Shown in pieces: positions 17,500 to 25,071 of a stretch of 64,000 nt of DNA. The notes beneath the pieces were generated by a model. That model saw only the letters and a program-made list of their open reading frames with translations, did no database searches and was not told the origin of the DNA. Source of the stretch: an uncultured Rhizobiaceae group bacterium (GTDB lineage: Bacteria; Pseudomonadota; Alphaproteobacteria; Rhizobiales; Rhizobiaceae); NCBI GenBank assembly GCA_947501445.1, contig CANMVS010000012.1, forward strand, positions 62,001 through 126,000, given 5' to 3'. Every line of letters begins with the position of its first letter. Position 1 is the stretch's first letter. The position numbers and the translations under genes were made by a program.

Positions 17500-17997
17500 A
17501 TGCTTCTTGAATATTTTCAGATGATTGATCGTGTGGAGCGGATTGACCTCGATGCGGGCCAAATCTCTGTGACCTCAATTGTTCCGGACAAAAGTACGGT
17601 TTTCGAGGGGCACTTTCCTGGTCTGCCACTGGTACCGGGCGTTTTGCTGATAGAAACCATGGCGCAGGCCAGCGGTTTCCTGCTGCTGGCCAACAATGAT
17701 TTTGCAGCCATGCCTTTCCTGATGTCCGTGGACAGCGCCAAATTACGCACATTTGTGGAACCGCAAACCGAACTGAATGTTGAAGTTGATCTGGAACATG
17801 AGGGTTCAGGATTTGCTGTGACAAGGGCGCGCATAAAGAGCCAGGGCAAAAAAATCTGCGACGCTCAACTCAAATTTCGCACCGCTGCTTTCAATGCCGA
17901 CGCCGGTATTGATACAAGCGGTCTTGTTGACATCATCAGATCACGCGCTGTCGAGGTAGGTCTTCTTGACGCCCTTTCAGCCAAACAAGCCACCTGA
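17500..17997 (+). CDS. fabZ: 3-hydroxyacyl-ACP dehydratase FabZ-like (VLCFA cluster)
   Basis: Hot-dog-fold dehydratase for the 3-hydroxyacyl-AcpXL intermediates. The FabZ motif GHFPGLPLVPGVLLIETMAQ holds the catalytic His and Glu. Length 165 aa. AGGA precedes the start. The gene is 47 bp after acpXL and 12 bp before the next ketosynthase, consistent with one operon. Function in VLCFA synthesis rather than general fatty acid synthesis follows from context. Confidence 0.92.
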   Translation: MLLEYFQMIDRVERIDLDAGQISVTSIVPDKSTVFEGHFPGLPLVPGVLLIETMAQASGFLLLANNDFAAMPFLMSVDSAKLRTFVEPQTELNVEVDLEHEGSGFAVTRARIKSQGKKICDAQLKFRTAAFNADAGIDTSGLVDIIRSRAVEVGLLDALSAKQAT

Positions 17998-18009
17998 GAG
18001 TAAAAGACC

Positions 18010-19209
18010 ATGAGCAAAAATCCCAATGACGTTGTCATTACGGGTGTTGGCATTGTCAGTTGCCACGGCGTTGGCCGCGAGGCCCATGAAGCGTTGCTGA
18101 ATGCCGAACAGATGCCGGAAACCAAGGTGGATTGCGAGCGATTTGCGCCCTACCCCGTGCACCCGATGCCACAGATTGACTGGTCGACGCAAATTCCGCG
18201 CCGCGGTGATCAGCGGCAAATGGAAAACTGGCAAAGGCTGGGCGTTTTCACCGCCGGATTGGCTCTGGATGATGCCGGGCTGAAGGAAGATGCCGAAGCA
18301 TGTGACACCATGGATATGATTGTTGGTGCCGGCGGTGGTGAACGTGACATATCCGTTGATACGCTTATTATCAACGAAGCGGCAGACCGCAATGACCGTG
18401 AGATACTTCTCAATGAAAAGCTGACAACGGAGCTGCGTCCAACACTGTTTCTGGCGCAATTATCCAATCTGCTGGCAGGCAATATATCCATAGTGCACAA
18501 GGTTGCCGGTTCATCAAAAACCTTCATGGGTGAAGAGGGTGCAGGCATATCTGCAGTTGCAACCGCTTTTGAGCGCATCCGCCATGGCCAATCGACCCAC
18601 GCGCTGGTCGGCGGGGCCTATAATGCTGAACGCTCGGACATGCATCTTCTTTATGAGGGCGTTCAAAGTCTTGGGCGCGACAGCTGGCAGCCGATGTGGT
18701 CACGCAATGATGCTGGCGGTGGGATTATCACAGGTTCAGCCTCTGCCTTTCTTGTTCTGGAATCGCGCCAGTATGCCAATGCACGCGGTGCCCATATCTA
18801 TGCGACGATTGAAGGTGTGGATGGTGACCGCGGCGGTCGGGACAACGATGCAATGGAAGTTCGTTTTGAAACCATGGCAGACAGGAGCGGCGTTTCTGAC
18901 ACCGCCGACCTGTTAATTATGTCCGGCGCTTCGGGACTGCACGAATTGTCCAGACGGGAAAAACAACTGATCGACCGCAAATGGCCACAGGCGGCTTTGC
19001 GCGGTTACAGCGGCCTGCTGGGGCACACCATGGAAGCCCAATTTCCGATCGGCGTGGCTCTTGCTGCACTGGCATTGAAAACCGGTGCCAAACTGCCCAG
19101 ATTTGACCCCGAAATGGAAACCGGCATGCAGGATAGTGCCAAACAGGCGCTGGTCACGACAATCGGGTTCTTTCGTGGTGAAGGCCTGGCTAAGCTGAAA
19201 GCTGAATAG
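18010..19209 (+). CDS. Ketosynthase-like protein FabF2XL lacking catalytic Cys
   Basis: Beta-ketoacyl-ACP synthase homologue of the VLCFA operon, 399 aa. The thiolase fold is recognisable (VVITGVGIVSCHG at the N-terminus, GGAYNAERSDM, AGGGIITGSASAFLVLE, GLLGHTMEAQFPIGVALAAL). Aligned by eye with the next gene, the nucleophilic Cys is replaced by Glu176 (FMGEEGAG). The first active-site His motif (NAHGTSTPEND) is also absent, and only a GHT motif remains near the end. It may therefore work as a non-condensing or chain-length-factor partner of the following ketosynthase; that role is inferred. Confidence 0.85.
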   Translation: MSKNPNDVVITGVGIVSCHGVGREAHEALLNAEQMPETKVDCERFAPYPVHPMPQIDWSTQIPRRGDQRQMENWQRLGVFTAGLALDDAGLKEDAEACDTMDMIVGAGGGERDISVDTLIINEAADRNDREILLNEKLTTELRPTLFLAQLSNLLAGNISIVHKVAGSSKTFMGEEGAGISAVATAFERIRHGQSTHALVGGAYNAERSDMHLLYEGVQSLGRDSWQPMWSRNDAGGGIITGSASAFLVLESRQYANARGAHIYATIEGVDGDRGGRDNDAMEVRFETMADRSGVSDTADLLIMSGASGLHELSRREKQLIDRKWPQAALRGYSGLLGHTMEAQFPIGVALAALALKTGAKLPRFDPEMETGMQDSAKQALVTTIGFFRGEGLAKLKAE

Positions 19210-19338
19210 CACACCTTGCATTGGGACACCCTGCGGACCTGATGCAAAATACCAGAACCAATGATAAAACTTTGAGGCACAGCGTTTAGCGGATTCAGCA
19301 ACGTTGAAAATTCTCAAAAGCCCATATGGGAAACCGAT

Positions 19339-20622
19339 ATGAATAAGAGTGCTTATACCGACCATCTTGGCAGACCATTGATCGCCGTTACCGGCATGGG
19401 AATTGTAACGTCCCTGGGTCAGGGCAAAGACGACAACTGGAATGCACTGACCAGCGGCACCTCGGGAATACATGCCATAACAAGGTTCCCCACAGATGAA
19501 CTCGCGACGCGTATCTGCGGAACGGTCGACTTTATGGATGCACCAAAAGTGTCCAGTGAGTTGTCCTTCACCTTTGCCAATGCAGCAACCAGCGAAGCGA
19601 TTGCACAGTCCGGAATCAACGGAGATTTCAACGGGCCACTGTTTGTTGCAGCACCGCCGGTCGAGTGTGAATGGTCGGACCGTTTTGCCCTTGGCGATGA
19701 GGCCGCATTGGGCGCACATCAGGAGAATGCCTATACCGGGATCCTTCAGGTCATGCGCAATAGATACCACGAAGGTTTTACCCGCTCCTCCCTCTTCGGC
19801 ACAGTGGCTGAACGCATTGCAGATACCTATGGAACACGCGGCCTGCCGGTAACATTGTCAACGGCCTGTGCCTCAGGGGCAACAGCAATTCAGCTGGGTG
19901 TTGACGCTATTCGCCAGGGCAGAACAAACCGCGCCCTGACCGTTGCAACCGACGGCTCTGTCAATGCCGAAGCACTTATCCGGTTTTCGCTTCTATCCGC
20001 ACTATCCACACAAAACGATGTGCCCGAAAAAGCATCAAAACCCTTCACCAGGGACCGCGATGGTTTTGTCATTGCGGAGGGAAGCGCCGCACTGGTGCTG
20101 GAATCTCTCGAGAGTGCCATTGCGCGTGGTGCCAAAGTGCTGGGTATTCTTAAGGGCTATGGCGAAAAGGCGGATCATTTCCACCGCACGCGTTCATCGC
20201 CCGATGGTGGTCCGGCCATTGCAACCATTCAGGCGGCGCTGCGCGATGCCGGCCTTGATGAAAATGGCATTGGCTATATCAATGCACACGGCACATCGAC
20301 ACCTGAAAACGACAAGATGGAGTATCAGTCGCTCTCCACAGTTTTCGGCGATCAGCTTGCCAATATCCCGGCGTCATCAAACAAATCGATGATTGGCCAC
20401 ACACTGACTGCCGCAGGCGCAGTTGAAGCGGTATTTTCCATGCTGACCATCGCCACGGGCACGCTGCCACCAACCATTAATTTTGAAAATCCAGACCCGG
20501 CAATCGAGATGGATGTGGTGCCAAACGTCAAGCGCAATCACCCGGTCACGTCAGTGCTTTCCAATTCATTTGGCTTTGGCGGTCAGAACGCCTGCCTTGT
20601 CATGACGGCAGAACCAGCCTAA
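19339..20622 (+). CDS. Beta-ketoacyl-ACP synthase FabF1XL (active, VLCFA cluster)
   Basis: Condensing enzyme elongating the very-long-chain acyl group on AcpXL. The catalytic triad is complete: Cys177 in LSTACASGATAIQLG, His in NAHGTSTPENDK and Lys/His in SNKSMIGHTLTAAGAVE. Length 427 aa, FabF type. It follows the degenerate ketosynthase by 129 bp. The pairing of an active and an inactive ketosynthase recalls KS-alpha/KS-beta pairs of type II polyketide systems. Confidence 0.92.
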   Translation: MNKSAYTDHLGRPLIAVTGMGIVTSLGQGKDDNWNALTSGTSGIHAITRFPTDELATRICGTVDFMDAPKVSSELSFTFANAATSEAIAQSGINGDFNGPLFVAAPPVECEWSDRFALGDEAALGAHQENAYTGILQVMRNRYHEGFTRSSLFGTVAERIADTYGTRGLPVTLSTACASGATAIQLGVDAIRQGRTNRALTVATDGSVNAEALIRFSLLSALSTQNDVPEKASKPFTRDRDGFVIAEGSAALVLESLESAIARGAKVLGILKGYGEKADHFHRTRSSPDGGPAIATIQAALRDAGLDENGIGYINAHGTSTPENDKMEYQSLSTVFGDQLANIPASSNKSMIGHTLTAAGAVEAVFSMLTIATGTLPPTINFENPDPAIEMDVVPNVKRNHPVTSVLSNSFGFGGQNACLVMTAEPA

Positions 20623-20676
20623 ACGGCACCTCAGACATAACGACCAAGACCGCTAACACCAAGGACCGCCCCCGTC

Positions 20677-21705
20677 ATGCGCGCATTGCAGCTCATTGAA
20701 GACCGAAAGCTCGAAGTAACCGATATTGCGCCGCCCCCCGAACCGGCGGCTGGTGAGGTCACACTCCGCATCAGGGCCGTCGCACTGAACCATATTGACG
20801 TCTGGGGCTGGCGCGGTATGGCCTTTGCCAAACGCAAGCTGCCACTGGTTATTGGTGCAGAGGCCTCAGGTGAAGTTGAGGCCGTGGGACCCGGTGTTTC
20901 CAGTTTGCTACCTGGACAGCTTGTCTCCATCTATGGCGCTCGCACCTGTGGTTTGTGTCAGCCGTGCCGGGAAAAACGCGATAATCTTTGTGAACATGTC
21001 TCTGGCGTCCACGGCTTTCATCTGGATGGATTTGCCCAGGAGCTGATCAATCTTCCCGCCCGATTGCTGGTCCCTGCCCCTCCCGGCGTTGACGCCATTG
21101 GTGCGGCTCTGGCACCGGTGACTTTCGGTACGGTTGAGCACATGCTGTTCGACAATGCGAAACTGCAGCCGGGTGAAAATATCCTGATACACGCTGGCGG
21201 CTCAGGCATCGGATCTGCCGCCATTCAACTGGCCAAGAAACATGGCTGCACCGTCTACACCACTGTTGGCTCCGACGACAAAATTGAAAAAGCGCGTGCA
21301 CTGGGTGCCGATCACGTCATCAATTATCGCGAAGACCGTTTTGAGGGGGTTGTCAGAAAACTGACAAAAAAGAAGGGTGTTGACGTCGTCTTTGAACACG
21401 TTGGTACCGATACAATTCCCGGCTCCATGCTGTGTATGAAGCGTGGTGGACGGCTCGTCACCTGCGGATCAACATCCGGTGTTTCTGCACAGGTCAATCT
21501 GATGATGCTGTTTCAGCAGCAGTTGCGACTCATCGGCTCCTTCGGCTGCCGAATGGAGAATATGGCTGATTCCATGCAGAAGATGGCAAAAGGACTTGTT
21601 CATCCTGTGATCGATACCCAGGTGCAACTGGATGATATCGATACGGCACTTGAGCGCATGGAAGGGCGCAAAGTGTTTGGGAAAATCCTTCTGAAGATGG
21701 ATTGA
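20677..21705 (+). CDS. Zinc-type alcohol dehydrogenase/reductase of the VLCFA cluster
   Basis: Medium-chain dehydrogenase/reductase, 342 aa. It has the structural-zinc cysteines CGLCQPCREKRDNLC and the Rossmann motif IHAGGSGIGSAAIQLAKKHG. In the known rhizobial acpXL cluster this position holds adh2XL, thought to act as an enoyl- or keto-reduction partner in VLCFA synthesis; its exact reaction is not shown by the sequence. Its stop overlaps the possible start of lpxXL. Confidence 0.88.
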   Translation: MRALQLIEDRKLEVTDIAPPPEPAAGEVTLRIRAVALNHIDVWGWRGMAFAKRKLPLVIGAEASGEVEAVGPGVSSLLPGQLVSIYGARTCGLCQPCREKRDNLCEHVSGVHGFHLDGFAQELINLPARLLVPAPPGVDAIGAALAPVTFGTVEHMLFDNAKLQPGENILIHAGGSGIGSAAIQLAKKHGCTVYTTVGSDDKIEKARALGADHVINYREDRFEGVVRKLTKKKGVDVVFEHVGTDTIPGSMLCMKRGGRLVTCGSTSGVSAQVNLMMLFQQQLRLIGSFGCRMENMADSMQKMAKGLVHPVIDTQVQLDDIDTALERMEGRKVFGKILLKMD

Positions 21706-22640
21706 TCAGCGTGAATCTTTACATGACGCGTTGGGCTCTGCGCATATATAAGGCCAAAAACTGGCTGGTTGCGCAATTGATTTTTTCAATTCTGTCTATC
21801 TTGAGGTTGCTGCCGGCACGGCGCGCGATACGCTTCACTGAGAAGATGGCCTATAAAATCGGCCCAAGAACAGCACGCCACAAACTTGTGCTGCATAATC
21901 TGGAACGTGCACTTCCTGATAAATCGCAAGAGGAACGCGAGGCCATCGCGCTTGATATGTGGGGCCATATGGCACGGCTGATGGCCGAGTATATTTTTGT
22001 CGATGTTCTGATTGATGATGATGTCAGCGAAGACGGTTCCGGCCTCATTGAAGTGGTAGGTATTGAACGGTTTCTCGAACTGCGCGACAACCCTCGCCCA
22101 TTTATCGTTTTCACGGCCCACACCGGCAATTTTGAACTACTGCCTATTGTTGCCGCCAAATATGGTCTGAATGTCACGGCCATGTTCAGGCCACCCAACA
22201 ACCCCTACATCGCCAAAAAACTACTGTCTGCCAGACGCACCCATATGGGCGCGCTAGTCCCGTCCAAAGCCGGTGCCGCATGGAATCTTGCCAGTGTGCT
22301 TGAGGCTGGCAAAGGTGTGGGGCTTCTCGTCGACCAGAAATTTCACAAGGGCGCTACCACACAGTTTTTTGGCATGGATGTTCAGACGAACCCTCTATTG
22401 GCAAAACTTGCCCGCAATTTTGACTGTGATGTCTATCCGGCGCGCTCCATTCGCCTGCCTGGCGGCCGGTTCCGGCTTGAAATTGAACCAGCAGTGACAA
22501 TGCCGCTGGATGACAAAGGCAATCTTGATGTGACAGCGACCGCGCAGCTCCTTAACGACAAGGTTGAGAGCTGGGTACGCGAGTATCCGGGCCAATGGAT
22601 GTGGTTTCATGATCGCTGGCGGATAAAACATACGCTGTAG
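21702..22640 (+). CDS. lpxXL: Lipid A VLCFA acyltransferase LpxXL (HtrB/MsbB family)
   Basis: Membrane-bound acyltransferase transferring the C28-type acyl group from AcpXL to lipid A. The lysophospholipid-acyltransferase motif HTGNFE (HX4E) is at about residue 140, preceded by an N-terminal hydrophobic segment. About 312 aa, typical. The start is unsettled: TTG 21702 overlaps the dehydrogenase stop, while GTG 21711 and ATG 21723 are alternatives. It ends the acpXL operon, and repeat copy 2 follows. Confidence 0.9.
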   Translation: MISVNLYMTRWALRIYKAKNWLVAQLIFSILSILRLLPARRAIRFTEKMAYKIGPRTARHKLVLHNLERALPDKSQEEREAIALDMWGHMARLMAEYIFVDVLIDDDVSEDGSGLIEVVGIERFLELRDNPRPFIVFTAHTGNFELLPIVAAKYGLNVTAMFRPPNNPYIAKKLLSARRTHMGALVPSKAGAAWNLASVLEAGKGVGLLVDQKFHKGATTQFFGMDVQTNPLLAKLARNFDCDVYPARSIRLPGGRFRLEIEPAVTMPLDDKGNLDVTATAQLLNDKVESWVREYPGQWMWFHDRWRIKHTL

Positions 22641-22667
22641 GCATACGCTCCGGGTACCCCGAAGCCG

Positions 22668-22771
22668 TTTAGACCGTTCGACGTTTTGTCAGAAACGGGA
22701 CAACGGTGTCGGCCTTTGATTTTGTTGATGCATTCAGGTTTTGCCGATTCCGTCAAAACATGAATTGCTCT
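22668..22771 (+). repeat. Dispersed 105-bp repeat, copy 2
   Basis: Same landmarks and orientation as copy 1, but the first stem is damaged (ACCGTTCGACG instead of ACCGTTTCACG). It lies between the convergent lpxXL and membrane-protein genes, just past the end of lpxXL. Confidence 0.88.
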
Positions 22772-22849
22772 ATTCCGCTTGGGCTTGGGATGTGCACAGG
22801 TTTGTGTTTTCCTTGGGTTTAACCGGGCGTAATGCTCAACACACGGCAC

Positions 22850-23491
22850 TCACACTTCAAGTGGTTCGCCCTCCAGCGGTTTCGCAAAGCCGCGTCTGGT
22901 CGAGCGGCCCAAAGCCATCGCCAGAACAATTGTGCCATACAGTGTGAACAGATAAAGCGGGTAAGCCAGCAATACAAAATCGAGCTGTCCGACAGAGCAG
23001 ATTGCACAAATCGAGGCAAAAAGAGAAACCACCCAGGTGACCATCGTCTCGCTGTCGGGATCACGATAGGACTTTATGACCGTAACACTGCCACCCAGCA
23101 GGCTGATCGAGATTGTAATGACCAGTGCGTAGGCCGCAGATTCCGTCTGCTGCCAAAGCACAAGTCCAAATGCGGCGCAGGCGAGAACAAGGAAATCGGT
23201 AGTTTTGAGATAATGTCCGACCCCTCTCCATATCGACAGAAGTAATACAATCACAGTGCCAGACACCTGCACCCCGGCAAACCAAATCGATGCAGCTGCC
23301 CCTTCATGGACCTGCGAAAAAAATGCAATCGATCCAAGCACGGACCAGATCAGCCAGGATGCTCGCTGTGGCCGTGTTCGACCGGCAATGATGTCGATGA
23401 TATAGGGGATATAGGCGAAGATACTTAACATACCCGAAAAGACACCAAGGATTGTCAGGTGTGTCATTGTATCAAAGAACTCACTGCCCAT
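22850..23491 (-). CDS. Polytopic membrane protein, possibly PQ-loop/SemiSWEET-like
   Basis: Unassigned inner-membrane protein of 213 aa with about seven hydrophobic segments. The first segment contains FAYIPYIIDIIAGRTRPQRA followed by SWLIW, reminiscent of the PQ-loop motif of SWEET/SemiSWEET carriers, and a second, weaker repeat follows (VTVIKSYRDPDSETMVTWVV). Start ATG 23491 has GGAAAG upstream; ATG 23467 is an alternative. Sugar or other solute transport is only a suggestion. Confidence 0.7.
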   Translation of the reverse strand: MGSEFFDTMTHLTILGVFSGMLSIFAYIPYIIDIIAGRTRPQRASWLIWSVLGSIAFFSQVHEGAAASIWFAGVQVSGTVIVLLLSIWRGVGHYLKTTDFLVLACAAFGLVLWQQTESAAYALVITISISLLGGSVTVIKSYRDPDSETMVTWVVSLFASICAICSVGQLDFVLLAYPLYLFTLYGTIVLAMALGRSTRRGFAKPLEGEPLEV

Positions 23492-23817
23492 GGATCCCGC
23501 TTTCCTTGTCCGGGAAGCCGCTCGACCATGTTAAAACAGCCATCATCAAAATCGCCCCCGGCACGAAATTGATTGCGATGAAGGTGTTTGAATGTGGATG
23601 CGATGTCTGTGCGAAATCCCACCGAAAAGCGATCCAGTGTGTGGTTTACAGGCCAGGCAACGGCCCATCCCATAAATCGGGGATGGCAACTGCAATTCAC
23701 GTGATTTGATTGAGTGGTGCCCTGTCAAAACTACGGTGATGGGTATTCCTAACCCATTACCGTAATTTCTTGTTCCGTTGCCGCTCAGTCATCTGCAGGC
23801 GGCCAGGGTTTTCGGGT
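23492..23817. other. Intergenic region, no gene recognised
   Basis: Short open frames occur on both strands (for example a 78-residue one on minus at 23464-23700) but none has a recognisable motif or a convincing ribosome-binding site. Some of it may be gene debris. Confidence 0.5.
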
Positions 23818-23920
23818 TTAGACCGTTTCACGTTTTTGTCAGAAACGAAACAACCGTATCGGTCTTTGATTTTGTCGATGCATTCAGGTCTTACCGATTC
23901 CGTCAAACATGAATTGCTCT
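23818..23920 (+). repeat. Dispersed 105-bp repeat, copy 3
   Basis: Most diverged plus-strand copy (AAACGAAACAACCG for AAACGGGACAACGG, TTACCGATTCCGTCAAA for TTGCCGATTCCGTCAAA) yet alignable from end to end. It lies downstream of the L,D-transpeptidase gene, about 1.1 kb from copy 2. Confidence 0.85.
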
Positions 23921-24069
23921 GGGCAATCATCCCCGAAATCAGCGCTTTTCAAGCACGAAGAGAAACACAAAAGTCCGCGCAGAACGACAGTCATTCAATC
24001 CAGGAAAATAGGCCTCAGCCCCCGAAAGTCAGACCACAACCCGACAGGGCCGTGGTCTTCTGTGCGAAG

Positions 24070-24501
24070 TTACTGGTTGATGATGATGCGTGTGTTCTTG
24101 AAGCCTTCACGCTCGACCAGCGAAAACAGTTTGGCGGCATGGTTCGGATCAAGCCGAACACAGCCATGCGACGCGGGGCGACCAAGGCGTTTCAGATCCG
24201 TTGTGCCATGCACGGCATAGCCGCCACGGAAAAAGATGGCAAAGGGCATGGGTGCATTGTTGTATTTGCGTGAGCGATGGTGCTTGGACAACCATTTCGG
24301 GCTGTACGTCCCTGTCGGCGTGTAATACCCGCGCCGCCCTGTTGAAACTTTCCAGCGATATTTAACCCTGCCGCGATGTGTCACGACCATGGTCTGCTTG
24401 GAAATATCAATCCGTGCCGTCAATGTCGTCGCCTTGGCAATGACAGTCTGCAGCGGCAGGAAGCTCAAGCTCAGCAATAGTGCTATGAAAATCCGTTTCA
24501 T
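24070..24501 (-). CDS. L,D-transpeptidase (YkuD domain)
   Basis: Small exported enzyme of 143 aa, probably making 3-3 peptidoglycan crosslinks or attaching protein to peptidoglycan in the periplasm. ATG at 24501 (GAGAGGG upstream) gives a signal peptide of about 22 residues ending VIA. The YkuD domain follows: RGYYTPTGTYSP, FFRGGYAVHGT and the catalytic SHGCVRLDP with the nucleophilic Cys. A 7-bp hairpin (AGACCAC 24031-24037, GTGGTCT 24052-24058) lies just downstream but lacks a T-run. Confidence 0.9.
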   Translation of the reverse strand: MKRIFIALLLSLSFLPLQTVIAKATTLTARIDISKQTMVVTHRGRVKYRWKVSTGRRGYYTPTGTYSPKWLSKHHRSRKYNNAPMPFAIFFRGGYAVHGTTDLKRLGRPASHGCVRLDPNHAAKLFSLVEREGFKNTRIIINQ

Positions 24502-24559
24502 TGTCCCTCTCCATCGAAACGCTGCGGCGCGATGCCCCCCGTTTCGCAAAATATACTAC

Positions 24560-25071
24560 CCCGGTACTTTTGGGTGTCATCAACGAAATGCATTGCAATC
24601 CGCAAAACCCCCACAGGTAATATAAACGTAAAAACCGTTACGAAAAGTGATTTACCGGCTTATGGTTACTCGCACAGTAGTGATTGCCACTGAAAACACA
24701 GGATATTTTTCACCGGGCGACAAAAATCGGCAGTCCAGTTTGCGGCTCCACTGGACCATATTTGCTGCGATCAGCAGCACAGACACCTGCAACCACCTTA
24801 AAAACCTTTGCGATACCGAAACCCTTGGCGACACTGGCCCATCTTGGAGCTTATTCCGTATGCTGCCGCCACAGGCGCGCAATTTGTGCGGGGTGTACTT
24901 GAGTTTGAAACACACACTGCCGCAGTTTCACGTCATCAATATCGCGTTCGTGCCGGTCGTACTGACATCGAAACATAAAACACAAAAGCCGCTTCATTAA
25001 AAATATATATTTATATATAGAAAATTATGTGCAATAAGTATTGGGTAGAATTTAAGTAAATTTTCGAAACG
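24560..25071. other. Long AT-rich leader before autotransporter, no gene recognised
   Basis: About 510 bp without a supported gene. Its last part (24995-25065) is strongly A/T-rich with runs such as AAATATATATTTATATATAG, unlike the surrounding sequence. It probably holds the autotransporter promoter. No operator was recognised. Confidence 0.5.

Noticed and set aside
23464-23700. 78-residue minus-strand frame beside the PQ-loop-like protein
   Set aside because: No motif, no ribosome-binding site and it overlaps the start of the neighbouring gene.
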